Of a stretch of 6,999 bases of DNA, positions 1 to 6,692 are shown piece after piece. Source of the DNA: an uncultured Clostridia bacterium. Its GTDB lineage: Bacteria > Bacillota_A > Clostridia > Oscillospirales > Oscillospiraceae. The notes beneath the pieces were generated by a model. That model had not been told where the DNA came from. It searched no databases and saw nothing but the letters and a program-made list of their open reading frames with translations. The stretch covers positions 1-6,999 of the forward strand of contig CAMJQX010000081.1 in NCBI GenBank assembly GCA_946408145.1. The letters run 5' to 3'. Numbering within the stretch: position 1 is the stretch's first letter; each line of letters begins with the position of its first letter. Made by a program: the position numbers and the translations under genes.

Positions 1-1
1 G

Positions 2-337
2 GATCTGGGCTGCACCCCGCTGCGGGCCTTCTTCAAGGTGGAGATCCCCGAGATCTTCCCCGGCATCATCACCGGCCTCATCATGGCCTTCACTCTGTCG
101 CTCGACGACTTCGTGATTTCCTATTTCACCGCGGGCAACGGCTTTCAGACCCTGCCGATCCGCATCTACAACATGACCAAAAAGACGGTCACGCCCAAAA
201 TGTACGCCCTGGCGACCATCATCTTCTTTGTGATCCTGGCGCTGCTCCTCCTGTCGAATCTCACCGACAGCGAGAGCGCCGAGACCGTTCGGAAGGCCCG
301 CGAAAAAAGAAAAGCAAAAAAGGAGAAACACACATGA
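2..337 (+). CDS. potC: Spermidine/putrescine ABC transporter permease PotC, C-terminal part (5' end outside window)
   Basis: This is the last 111 residues of an inner-membrane permease that forms the polyamine import channel with PotB, the PotA ATPase and the PotD binding protein. The reading frame is open to the left edge, so the GTG at 38 is an internal valine and not a start. The fragment opens inside the EAA loop that docks on the ATPase (DLGCTP followed by a FFKVEIPEIFPG segment, the usual G-x(n)-I-x-x-P pattern). Next come the PotC-typical stretch around SLDDFVISYFTAG, the TLPIRIYNM segment and a final membrane helix (about window residues 73-90, IIFFVILALLLL). The end is a short, very Lys/Arg-rich cytoplasmic tail. 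The stop overlaps the potD start as ATGA, which indicates translational coupling in a potABCD-type operon. The family call is firm. PotC rather than another type-2 polyamine permease follows mainly from its position directly before potD. Confidence 0.93.
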   Translation, partial: DLGCTPLRAFFKVEIPEIFPGIITGLIMAFTLSLDDFVISYFTAGNGFQTLPIRIYNMTKKTVTPKMYALATIIFFVILALLLLSNLTDSESAETVRKAREKRKAKKEKHT

Positions 338-1449
338 AAAAGCTCGTATCTCTGCTCCTCGTCCTCGCACTCGTCTGCGCCCTGTTCCTCACCGGCTGCG
401 GCAAGAAGGACACGCTCATTCTGAACGTGTACAACTGGGGCGAATATATCTCCGACGGCTCCGAGGACTCCTTCGATACGGTCCGCGAGTTCGAGAAATG
501 GTATGAGGAGACCTACGGCCAGAAGCTCAAGGTCAACTATGACACCTACGCCAGCAACGAGGACATGTACAACAAGCTGTCCACCGGCGCCGTCAGCTAT
601 GACGTGATCGTCCCCTCCGACTATATGATCGCCCGCATGGCCGCCGAGAACATGCTCAAGCCCCTGAATTTCGACAACATCCCCAACTATCAGTATATCG
701 ACGAGAGCTTCCGCGGGCTGTACTATGATCCCGACAACCTCTATTCCGTTCCCTACACCTACGGCGTGGTGGGCATCATCTACAACGCCAATGTGGTCGA
801 TGAGGCCGACGCTGCCGCCCAGGACTGGGATCTGATGTGGAACAAGAAGTACGCCGGCAATATCGTCCAGTTCAACAACTCCCGCGACGCCTTTGCCACC
901 GCGCAGTATAAGCTGGGCCTGGATGTGAACAGCGCCGATCATGCCAACTGGGATGCCGCGCTGGCCGAGCTCAAGGCCCAGGCTCCGCTGGTCAAGAGCT
1001 ACGTCATGGATGAGATCTACAACATGATGGAGTCCGGCGAGGCCGCCATCGGCGCCTACTACGCGGGCGACTACTTCACCATGATCGACAACCAGAGCGA
1101 CAATGTGGATCTTCGCTTCTATTACCCTGAGCGCACGAACTATTTTGTGGACGCCATGTGCATCCCCTCCTCCGCGCAGCACCAGGAGCTGGCTGAGATC
1201 TTCATCAACTACATGCTCTCCGAGGAGCCGGCCGTCGCCAACGCCGAATATATCTACTACGCCTCCCCCAACTCTCTGGTGTACGACAACGCACAATATG
1301 CCGAAGATCTGGGTGAGGAGACCATGGAGATCCTCTATCCCGGCATCGAAAACTTCAGCGAGCTCTACAATGAGTTCGCCTACCGCAATCTTGACAGCGC
1401 AACGCTCGATTACCTCAACACGCTCTGGGAAGAGCTGAAGATCGCGTGA
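334..1449 (+). CDS. potD: Spermidine/putrescine-binding lipoprotein PotD
   Basis: This is the extracellular solute-binding protein of the polyamine ABC importer. It has 371 residues, normal for the family. Residues 1-22 are a lipoprotein signal: MKK, a hydrophobic core, and a lipobox LTGC with the lipidated cysteine at 22, as expected for a Gram-positive cell. The ligand-pocket elements known from E. coli PotD are present: NWGEYI with W35 and Y38 (E. coli W34/Y37), SDY at 95-97 (E. coli S83/Y85) and the conserved TYASNEDMYNKL segment. The NYFVDAM segment holds D273, equivalent to the amine-binding Asp of E. coli. The aromatic two residues before it is Phe271, whereas E. coli has Trp at that place, so the pocket keeps an aromatic but may differ in preference. 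The ATG lies in the ATGA overlap with potC, so expression is probably coupled. A strong terminator follows 26 bases after the stop. Putrescine versus spermidine specificity cannot be read from the sequence. Confidence 0.95.
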   Translation: MKKLVSLLLVLALVCALFLTGCGKKDTLILNVYNWGEYISDGSEDSFDTVREFEKWYEETYGQKLKVNYDTYASNEDMYNKLSTGAVSYDVIVPSDYMIARMAAENMLKPLNFDNIPNYQYIDESFRGLYYDPDNLYSVPYTYGVVGIIYNANVVDEADAAAQDWDLMWNKKYAGNIVQFNNSRDAFATAQYKLGLDVNSADHANWDAALAELKAQAPLVKSYVMDEIYNMMESGEAAIGAYYAGDYFTMIDNQSDNVDLRFYYPERTNYFVDAMCIPSSAQHQELAEIFINYMLSEEPAVANAEYIYYASPNSLVYDNAQYAEDLGEETMEILYPGIENFSELYNEFAYRNLDSATLDYLNTLWEELKIA

Positions 1450-1475
1450 TCGATCCGGCTCGGGGCTGAACACAC

Positions 1476-1509
1476 AAACGGCCCGCTGCTCTGCAGCGGG
1501 CCGTTTCTT
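1476..1509 (+). terminator. Intrinsic terminator of the pot operon
   Basis: A perfect 14-bp inverted repeat (1476-1489 and 1493-1506, arm aaacggcccgctgc) closes on a 3-base loop, TCT. It is very GC-rich apart from the AAA/TTT outer pairs and is followed by TTTCTT. It lies just after the potD stop and before the galactosidase gene, so it separates the two transcription units. The As at the left foot could give some function on the other strand, but no minus-strand gene ends here. Confidence 0.92.
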
Positions 1510-1543
1510 GAGCTCGTTCTTTTGAATTTGACTTGTGTATTTC

Positions 1544-1549
1544 GGGAGG
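1544..1549 (+). promoter_or_regulatory. Ribosome binding site that fixes the alpha-galactosidase start
   Basis: GGGAGG sits 6 bases before the ATG at 1556. The frame is also open back to a GTG at 1535, but translation from there would run through this site and add seven residues (MYFGRWI) that do not look like part of the protein. The ATG at 1556 is therefore the better start. Confidence 0.85.
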
Positions 1550-1555
1550 TGGATC

Positions 1556-3742
1556 ATGTCCATCCATTTTGATTCTGAGAAACGGATCTTCACGCTCCAA
1601 ACGCTGCATTCGACCTATCAGATGCAGGCCGATCGGCTCGATCAGCTCCTGCACCTGTATTACGGCGCCCGCTCCGGGGGCAGCATGGACTATCTGCTGT
1701 GCTTCGCCGACCGCGGCTTTTCCGGCAACCCCGCCGGAGCCGGAGAGGATCGGACCTATTCGCTCGATGTGCTGCCGCAGGAGTTCCCCTATTGGGGCAG
1801 CGGCGATTTTCGCGCGGCCGCGCTCGTCGTCCGCGGCAGCGACGGCGCGTACGGCTGCGATCTCCGCTATCGCGGCTATGAGATCACGCCCGGCAAATAC
1901 CGGCTCCCCGGCCTCCCGGCGGTGTATTCCGAGAGCGATGAGGATGGGGCGGAGAGCCTGAAGATCCTTCTGGAGGACGAGCGCCTGTCCCTCCGCGTGG
2001 AGCTTCTCTACGGCGTGCTGCCGAAGCTGGACGTGATCACGCGCAGCGTCGTCGTCCGCAACTTCGGTTCGGCCTCTTTCCATGTGGAAAAGCTGCAGAG
2101 CGCCAACCTGGACTTCGTCGGCGGAGACTTTGATCTGATCAGCTTTCACGGCCGCCATGCCATGGAGCGGATGCCGGATCGCCGTCCGCTCGGCCACGGC
2201 TCCTGCGTCGTCGGCAGCCGGCGGGGCTATTCCTCGCATCAGTACAACCCCTTCGTCATCCTCGCAGATCACGAGACGACGGAGAGCGCCGGGCGCTGCT
2301 GGGCTATGGCGTTTGTGTGGAGCGGCAGCTTCCGCGCCGAAGGCGAAAAAGATCAATTCTGCCTGACGAGGCTGCAGATGGGTCTCGGCGAGGAGCAGTT
2401 CTCCTATCCGCTTGCGCCTGGTGAAAGTCTGATCGGGCCCGAAGTCATCCTCAGCTACAGCGGCGCGGGGCTGGAGCGCCTGAGCCATCAGCTGCACCGC
2501 TGCCTGCGCAGGCATGTCTGCCGCGGCAAATACCGCGATATCCGCCGCCCCATACTGCTCAACAGCTGGGAGGCGTCATATTTTGATTTCACAGGCGACT
2601 CGCTGCTCAAGCTCGCGCGGGAAGCGGCCGAACTCGACATGGAAATGCTTGTGCTGGACGACGGCTGGTTCGGCGATCGCTGCGACGACCGGCGCGCGCT
2701 GGGCGACTGGGACGAGAATGTCGGAAAGCTCGGATGCACGCTCGGAGAGCTGGCGGCGCGCGTCAACGCCCTCGGGCTGAAATTCGGCCTCTGGCTGGAG
2801 CCGGAGATGATCAGCGAGGACAGCGAGCTCTACCGCAGCCATCCCGACTGGGCGCTCGTGATCCCCGGCAAGGAGCCTGTCCGTTCCCGCAGCCAGTTGG
2901 TGCTGGACTTCTCGCGCAGAGAAGTCCGCGAACACATCTACGAGAGCATCTGTCACGTGCTCGATCACGCGCATATCGAGTATCTCAAGTGGGACGTCAA
3001 CCGTTCGATCGCCGACGTCTATTCCCACACGGCTGCGGATCAGGGCAAGGTGCTTTATGACAGCATGCTGGGCGTCTATGAGATCCTCGAACGGCTCAAC
3101 TCGCGCTATCCGGAGCTTTTGATCGAGGGCTGCAGCGGCGGCGGCGGACGCTTCGACGCGGGCATGCTCCATTACAGCCCGCAGATCTGGTGCAGCGACA
3201 ACACCGACGCCATCGACCGCCTGCGCATCCAGTACGGCACCTCCTTCGCCTACCCGGTCTCCGCGGTCGGCTCGCACGTCTCCGCCTGCCCCAACCACCA
3301 GACGGGCCGCACGGTGCCCATCGAGACGCGCGGGACGGTCGCCGCGGCCGGTACCTTCGGCTATGAGCTGGACCCCGCGAAGCTGAGCGACGAGGAGCGC
3401 AGCGCGGTCAGAAAGCAGATCGCAGCTTACCGCGAGGACGCCGATCTGATCCGCGAAGGCCTCTATTATCGCTTGAGCGATCCGCTTACGGCGGACTGCT
3501 GCGCATGGGCCTTTGTCTCCGACGACGGCGGGCATGCGATGGTCACGGCGGTGCTGCAGGCGCTGCACGGCTATATGCCGCCGATGTACCTGCGTCTGCG
3601 GGGGCTGACGTCCGGCGCCGTCTACCGGGATCGGGAGAGCGGCCGTGTCTGCGGCGCGGACGCCCTGATGGACGTGGGTCTCCCGCTGCCGCAGGGGATG
3701 CGGCAGTTCGAGAGCTTTGTATGGCGGTTGGATAAATGCTGA
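1556..3742 (+). CDS. Alpha-galactosidase, glycoside hydrolase family 36
   Basis: This retaining enzyme removes terminal alpha-1,6-galactose from melibiose, raffinose, stachyose and similar sugars. It has 728 residues, the usual size of the tetrameric bacterial GH36 enzymes (RafA/AgaA/MelA type). An N-terminal beta-sandwich (about 1-310) precedes the catalytic TIM barrel and a C-terminal beta domain. Signature segments are all present: NSWEA with W338, LDDGWFG with D368/D369, KWDVN with the nucleophile D480, CSGGGGRFD starting at C526, and CSDNTDA with the acid/base D548. These numbers agree closely with those published for characterised GH36 enzymes such as Geobacillus AgaA (D478/D548). There is no signal peptide or membrane segment, so it should act in the cytoplasm on imported oligosaccharides. 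No transporter, regulator or other galactose gene is adjacent, and terminators lie on both sides, so it is probably monocistronic. I found no convincing promoter before it. Exact substrate preference is not determinable here. Confidence 0.96.
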   Translation: MSIHFDSEKRIFTLQTLHSTYQMQADRLDQLLHLYYGARSGGSMDYLLCFADRGFSGNPAGAGEDRTYSLDVLPQEFPYWGSGDFRAAALVVRGSDGAYGCDLRYRGYEITPGKYRLPGLPAVYSESDEDGAESLKILLEDERLSLRVELLYGVLPKLDVITRSVVVRNFGSASFHVEKLQSANLDFVGGDFDLISFHGRHAMERMPDRRPLGHGSCVVGSRRGYSSHQYNPFVILADHETTESAGRCWAMAFVWSGSFRAEGEKDQFCLTRLQMGLGEEQFSYPLAPGESLIGPEVILSYSGAGLERLSHQLHRCLRRHVCRGKYRDIRRPILLNSWEASYFDFTGDSLLKLAREAAELDMEMLVLDDGWFGDRCDDRRALGDWDENVGKLGCTLGELAARVNALGLKFGLWLEPEMISEDSELYRSHPDWALVIPGKEPVRSRSQLVLDFSRREVREHIYESICHVLDHAHIEYLKWDVNRSIADVYSHTAADQGKVLYDSMLGVYEILERLNSRYPELLIEGCSGGGGRFDAGMLHYSPQIWCSDNTDAIDRLRIQYGTSFAYPVSAVGSHVSACPNHQTGRTVPIETRGTVAAAGTFGYELDPAKLSDEERSAVRKQIAAYREDADLIREGLYYRLSDPLTADCCAWAFVSDDGGHAMVTAVLQALHGYMPPMYLRLRGLTSGAVYRDRESGRVCGADALMDVGLPLPQGMRQFESFVWRLDKC

Positions 3743-3755
3743 AGAAGCACGCAGA

Positions 3756-3791
3756 AACAGCACGGAACGAAAAGCTTCCGTGCTGTTGTTT
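3756..3791 (+). terminator. Intrinsic terminator after the alpha-galactosidase gene
   Basis: A perfect 12-bp inverted repeat (3756-3767 and 3776-3787, arm aacagcacggaa) with an 8-base loop is followed by a short T-rich tail (TTGTTT). It begins 13 bases after the galactosidase stop. The T-rich tail is shared with the putative sigma-G -35 element of the spoVAD promoter. Confidence 0.88.
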
Positions 3792-3816
3792 ATTGTCCCG
3801 ACTTCTGCGCATACTA
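3788..3816 (+). promoter_or_regulatory. Putative sigma-G (forespore) promoter for spoVAD-spoVAE
   Basis: The -10 element CATACTA (3810-3816) fits the sigma-G consensus CATNHTA at every position. Seventeen bases upstream is GTTTA (3788-3792), a 4-of-5 match to the -35 consensus GHATR. The spacing is the normal one for sigma-G. Transcription would begin near 3823, leaving a leader of only about 13-19 bases. The spoVA operon is under sigma-G control in Bacillus subtilis and is expressed late in the forespore of clostridia, so element and genes agree. Assigned from motif and context only. Confidence 0.7.
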
Positions 3817-3835
3817 TGAAAAAAGCAAAGGGGCG

Positions 3836-4855
3836 ATGAACGTGAACAAAGGTCTCGGGAAGCAGACGCTTATGCTGCCCTCGGCCCCCGCCGTGCTCTC
3901 GTACGCGGCGGTCGTCGGCAGCAAGGAGGGCGAAGGTCCGCTGAAAAACGGCTTTGATTATATCTCGGAGGACTCCTATTTCGGCGAAGAGAGCTGGGAA
4001 AGGGCTGAGAGCCACATGCTGAAGCAGTGCTTTTCTCTCGCCTGTGACAAGGCCGCGCGAGCCCCGTCGGAGCTTGACTGCGTCTTCGGCGGGGATCTGC
4101 TGAATCAATGCGTCTCCTCCAGCCGCGCGATGAAGGACAGCGGACTCGTGTATTTCGGTCTCTACGGCGCATGCTCGACCATGGCGGAGAGTCTGTCGCT
4201 GGCTGCGGCGGCGATCGACGGCGGCTTTGCCCGCTGTGCCGGCGCGCTGACCGGCTCGCATTTCTGCTCCGCCGAACGGCAGTACCGCTTTCCGCTGGAG
4301 TACGGCGGCCAGCGCACGCCCTCGTCCCAGTGGACGGTGACAGGCGCGGGTGCGGTGCTGCTCGGCCGAGGCGGCAGCGGCCCGCGCATCACGCATCTGA
4401 CGCCGGGCCGGATCGTCGACGCGGGGATCGGCGACCCGGCGAACATGGGCGCCGCGATGGCTCCGGCCGCCTTTGACACGCTGCGCGCACATTTCGACGA
4501 CACCGGCCGCTCCCCCGCCGATTATGATGCGATCTTCACGGGCGATCTCGGCGCGCTCGGCCACGACCTGCTCGTCTCGCTGTTTGAGGCGGAAGGCGTC
4601 GAGCTCGGGATCCGCTATATGGACTGCGGCGTACTGATCTACGATCTCGCGGCGCAGAATGTGAATGCGGGCGGCTCCGGCTGCGGCTGCAGCGCCTCGG
4701 TCCTCTGCGGGCACATTCTCCCCGCCATGGAGCGCGGCGTCTGGAAACGTGTGCTCTTCGCCGCCACAGGGGCCCTCATGTCCCCTACCAGCGCGATGCA
4801 GGGCGAGAGCATCCCCGGCATCTGCCATGCGCTCGTCATCGAGCGGGAGGACTGA
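3836..4855 (+). CDS. spoVAD: Stage V sporulation protein AD (SpoVAD), dipicolinic-acid-binding
   Basis: SpoVAD is the soluble, membrane-associated, thiolase-fold subunit of the SpoVA complex, which moves Ca-dipicolinate into the forespore and out at germination. At 339 residues it matches the usual family length (about 338). Family segments are clear: GKQTL near the start, KEGEGPL, DSYFGEESWERAE, GGDLLNQCVSSS, the GLYGACST turn with C113 at the thiolase-like cysteine position, SAERQYRFPLEYG, TGAGAVLL and TGDLGALGHDLL. Start choice: ATG at 3836 is only 4 bases after AAAGG (3827-3831). A GTG at 3842 lies 10 bases after it, a better spacing, and would give MNKGLGKQTL, a start more like other SpoVADs; the real protein may be two residues shorter. 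It is followed by spoVAE after 3 bases. spoVAC, normally immediately upstream, is absent here and a galactosidase terminator takes its place. Confidence 0.95.
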   Translation: MNVNKGLGKQTLMLPSAPAVLSYAAVVGSKEGEGPLKNGFDYISEDSYFGEESWERAESHMLKQCFSLACDKAARAPSELDCVFGGDLLNQCVSSSRAMKDSGLVYFGLYGACSTMAESLSLAAAAIDGGFARCAGALTGSHFCSAERQYRFPLEYGGQRTPSSQWTVTGAGAVLLGRGGSGPRITHLTPGRIVDAGIGDPANMGAAMAPAAFDTLRAHFDDTGRSPADYDAIFTGDLGALGHDLLVSLFEAEGVELGIRYMDCGVLIYDLAAQNVNAGGSGCGCSASVLCGHILPAMERGVWKRVLFAATGALMSPTSAMQGESIPGICHALVIERED

Positions 4856-4858
4856 GCT

Positions 4859-5227
4859 GTGGATATTCTTTTGACCTATTTGAAATGCTTTGTCGTCGGC
4901 GGCCTGCTGTGCGTCGTCGGCCAGCTGCTGATCGACTATACGAAGCTCACACCCGCCCGTATCCTGACGCTCTTCGTCGTCGCCGGCGTGGTGCTCGGCG
5001 CTCTGGGACTATACCAGCCGCTCGTCGACTGGGCCGGGGCCGGAGCGGCCGTGCCGCTTACCGGCTTCGGAAACACGCTGGCAAAGGGCGTAAAAAAAGC
5101 AGTCGGCGAATCCGGTCTGCTCGGCGCCTTCACCGGCGGGCTCAGCGCGTCGGCGGGCGGCGTCAGCGCCGCGGTGATCTTCGGCCTGCTGACCGCTCTG
5201 CTTTCGAGGCCGAAGGACAAAAAGTAG
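4859..5227 (+). CDS. spoVAE: Stage V sporulation protein AE (SpoVAEB type), membrane subunit
   Basis: This small integral membrane protein of the SpoVA dipicolinic-acid channel sits in the inner spore membrane. It has 122 residues, typical for SpoVAEB (about 116-120). Hydrophobic segments lie at about 5-26 and 33-53, followed by a Gly-rich conserved middle (LTGFGNTLAKGVKKAV, then GAFTGGLSASAGG) and a last helix at about 98-114. The tail is charged (RPKDKK). The start is GTG, supported by a strong GGGAGG (4845-4850) 8 bases upstream that lies inside the end of spoVAD. The gap to spoVAD is 3 bases, so the two are co-transcribed and probably coupled. The stop codon TAG is itself the first three bases of the repeat element that follows. 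The family is certain enough; the label AE versus AEB varies between annotators. Confidence 0.94.
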   Translation: MDILLTYLKCFVVGGLLCVVGQLLIDYTKLTPARILTLFVVAGVVLGALGLYQPLVDWAGAGAAVPLTGFGNTLAKGVKKAVGESGLLGAFTGGLSASAGGVSAAVIFGLLTALLSRPKDKK

Positions 5228-5262
5228 CGCTTAGCGCCCAGGATATAGCGCCAAGCGCCTGG
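5225..5262 (+). repeat. Left arm of an inverted, 14-bp-periodic repeat after spoVAE
   Basis: The spoVAE stop begins a run of TAGCGC-type units at 5225 (TAGCGCT), 5232 (TAGCGCC) and 5246 (TAGCGCC), the last two exactly 14 bases apart. The 21 bases 5232-5252 are the reverse complement of 5392-5412 with one mismatch, and 5254-5262 are the exact reverse complement of 5361-5369. The arm thus faces the tandem repeat on the other side of the terminator. Function unknown. Confidence 0.9.
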
Positions 5263-5299
5263 TGCCCTGCCCTCAGCTCCCGGGAGAGAAGGCCTGTCG

Positions 5300-5339
5300 A
5301 AAAAACGGAGTACAGAATCAACCTGTACTCCGTTTTTTT
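5300..5339. terminator. Bidirectional intrinsic terminator between spoVAE and the hexokinase gene
   Basis: A perfect 16-bp inverted repeat (5300-5315 and 5323-5338) contains the GC-containing core CGGAGTACAG and a 7-base loop. It carries six As on its left foot and seven Ts on its right, so it can end transcripts from either strand. It lies between two convergent genes, 73 bases after the spoVAE stop and about 70 bases after the hexokinase stop. Confidence 0.95.
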
Positions 5340-5360
5340 CCATGCTCTATGTATTGTCTC

Positions 5361-5412
5361 CCAGGCGCTATAACCTAGGCGCTATAACCTAGGCGCTATA
5401 ACCTGGGCGCTA
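5361..5412 (-). repeat. Right arm: three tandem 14-bp repeats overlapping the hexokinase stop
   Basis: Three perfect copies of AGGCGCTATAACCT occur at 5363-5376, 5377-5390 and 5391-5404, followed by the partial unit GGGCGCTA to 5412. Read on the minus strand, the hexokinase TAG stop (5412-5410) is the first three bases of TAGCGCC, and TAGCGCC recurs every 14 bases afterwards. That is the same order as on the plus strand after spoVAE. The right arm is longer than the left one. Confidence 0.93.
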
Positions 5413-6681
5413 ATTCAGCAGCGCCGCGGCAGCGGAGCCGGGCAGCGTGGTCTCGTTGCCGATGCGGTACTCCGCAAAGAGCCCGAGCTTGCCGCCGACC
5501 TCGTCGCGCAGCAGCCGCTCCAACACCGGACGATAGGCGCGTCCCTTTTGAACCAGAGAGCCCTCCGCGCAGATGCACGCAGGTCTCTCCGCCGTCTTGC
5601 CGGCGCCAGTCAGCAGCAGGATCGCAGCGAGATTGGTGCACATACAGCGAGCGGAGCGCTCGAACATGGCGCGGCAGATCTCCTCTACGAAAGCCTCGTC
5701 CTCCGCGTTTTCACAGATCTGCTCCAGATGTTCGCCGCTGGCCCAGGCGTCGATCACGGCCGAGTCGATCCAGCCCAGCGCCCGGACGCGCTCGGAGGCC
5801 TCCGGGCTCAGCAGGCTCTCGTCCGCCGCAGCCTTGAGCATGAGATGGCAGAGCTCGCCCAGATACACCCCGGCCGTCAGCTTCTCGAAATGCTTCTCAC
5901 CGGGATTATGGCTCTCCTCATCCAGGATGCGGTCAAAATCGCCGCCCTTGATGCCGTCATACATACCCGATTCCAGATTCACGATCATGCTGCGCCCGGA
6001 CGCGGTCTCAAGCTTGCCGATGCGGGCGGCAGGCAGAGAGCAGCAGGTGTTCGTGCCCGTGCCGCTGACCTGACCGACAAAGCCGCTGTATTCGCTGCGC
6101 CGCACGGAAGCAAGCCCGCCCAGCAGCACGGCGACCGTATCGTTGAGGATCACGATCTTCTTGCCGAAGATGCCGCGGCGTTCCAGCTCCGCATTCAGGG
6201 AGGCGGCGACCAGCTGCCCCTCGCAGCCGGTGATGACCACTTCCTTGTCGATGCGCTGCACGCGTCCGTCGATCTCAGGCGTGACTTCCGCCGAGAAGGA
6301 GAAGCAGAAGCCCACCTTGTCGGCCCTGTCCAAGAGGGGCATGATGTTGTCGGCCGTGAAGGATATGAACTCCTCCCAGGTGGCCGGGCGCTCGATGCCG
6401 GGCATCTTCCACTTGCTCAGCTCCTCCACCCGGTAACCGGGATCGTCAAAGGTGATGAGCGCTCTGCGGAAGTTGGTGCCGCCGGCGTCGATCACGACAA
6501 CAGACGTATCCTTCGGGATCGCACCGTCGTCGCTGAGGTAGGTGGGGATCATGGGAAGGGAACTGTCATCGCCTGTGAGCCCGCGTTCCATCTCCTCCAT
6601 CATCTTCAGGGCATCCCTCGCGGGCTCGACCCGCGCGGGATCCATACCGTGCCGTTTCAGGAAATCAGCTGCCGTGCTCAT
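5410..6681 (-). CDS. Hexokinase, eukaryotic-type hexokinase family
   Basis: This enzyme phosphorylates glucose or a related hexose with ATP in the cytoplasm. It has 423 residues from the ATG at 6681; an in-frame TTG at 6690 is less likely. The motifs are those of the yeast/animal hexokinase family, not of ROK or Glk glucokinases. In order they are DAGGTNFRR (from 65, first phosphate loop), FCFSFSAE and RIDKE (about 125-147, sugar side), LNDTVAVLL with catalytic D181, GTGTN (207-211), NLESG with E237 (sugar contact), HNPGEKHFEKLTAG with E266, GVYLGEL, and a C-terminal AEGSL adenosine-side motif followed by a Gly/Ala helix. Nothing catalytic seems missing, so the gene should be active, and it is single-domain. 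It is co-directional with the SPFH gene upstream (60-base gap with a hairpin) and convergent with spoVAE. No clear Shine-Dalgarno precedes the start. Which hexose is preferred cannot be read from the sequence. Confidence 0.88.
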   Translation of the reverse strand: MSTAADFLKRHGMDPARVEPARDALKMMEEMERGLTGDDSSLPMIPTYLSDDGAIPKDTSVVVIDAGGTNFRRALITFDDPGYRVEELSKWKMPGIERPATWEEFISFTADNIMPLLDRADKVGFCFSFSAEVTPEIDGRVQRIDKEVVITGCEGQLVAASLNAELERRGIFGKKIVILNDTVAVLLGGLASVRRSEYSGFVGQVSGTGTNTCCSLPAARIGKLETASGRSMIVNLESGMYDGIKGGDFDRILDEESHNPGEKHFEKLTAGVYLGELCHLMLKAAADESLLSPEASERVRALGWIDSAVIDAWASGEHLEQICENAEDEAFVEEICRAMFERSARCMCTNLAAILLLTGAGKTAERPACICAEGSLVQKGRAYRPVLERLLRDEVGGKLGLFAEYRIGNETTLPGSAAAALLN

Positions 6682-6692
6682 ATGCTTCAATG

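Noticed and set aside
1508..1540. Possible sigma-A promoter before the alpha-galactosidase (TTGAGC or TTGACT with an AT-rich stretch)
   Set aside because: No -10 hexamer close to TATAAT lies at an acceptable distance from either -35 candidate, and part of the stretch belongs to the pot terminator tail.
1535..1555. GTG at 1535 as the galactosidase start
   Set aside because: The strong GGGAGG site lies downstream of this GTG and is correctly spaced for the ATG at 1556.
166..1593. A 475-codon open frame on the minus strand opposite potC/potD
   Set aside because: It is fully antisense to recognisable pot genes, is Val/Gly/His/Asp-repetitive, and crosses the pot terminator. It has no family likeness.
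2576..4828. A 750-codon open frame on the minus strand
   Set aside because: It runs antisense across two well-supported genes (GH36 galactosidase and spoVAD), through a terminator and a promoter. Its translation is low-complexity Ala/Arg/Val/Asp-rich with no recognisable domain, the usual mirror of GC-rich codon use.
5361..5412. Tandem 14-bp repeats as a CRISPR array
   Set aside because: The units are directly adjacent, with no unique spacers and a period far too short for CRISPR; no cas gene is present.
1556..6681. A raffinose/melibiose utilisation operon joining the galactosidase and the hexokinase
   Set aside because: The two genes are on opposite strands, with spoVAD/spoVAE and three terminator or repeat elements between them, and there is no transporter or regulator. 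A metabolic link is possible, but the sequence shows no operon.
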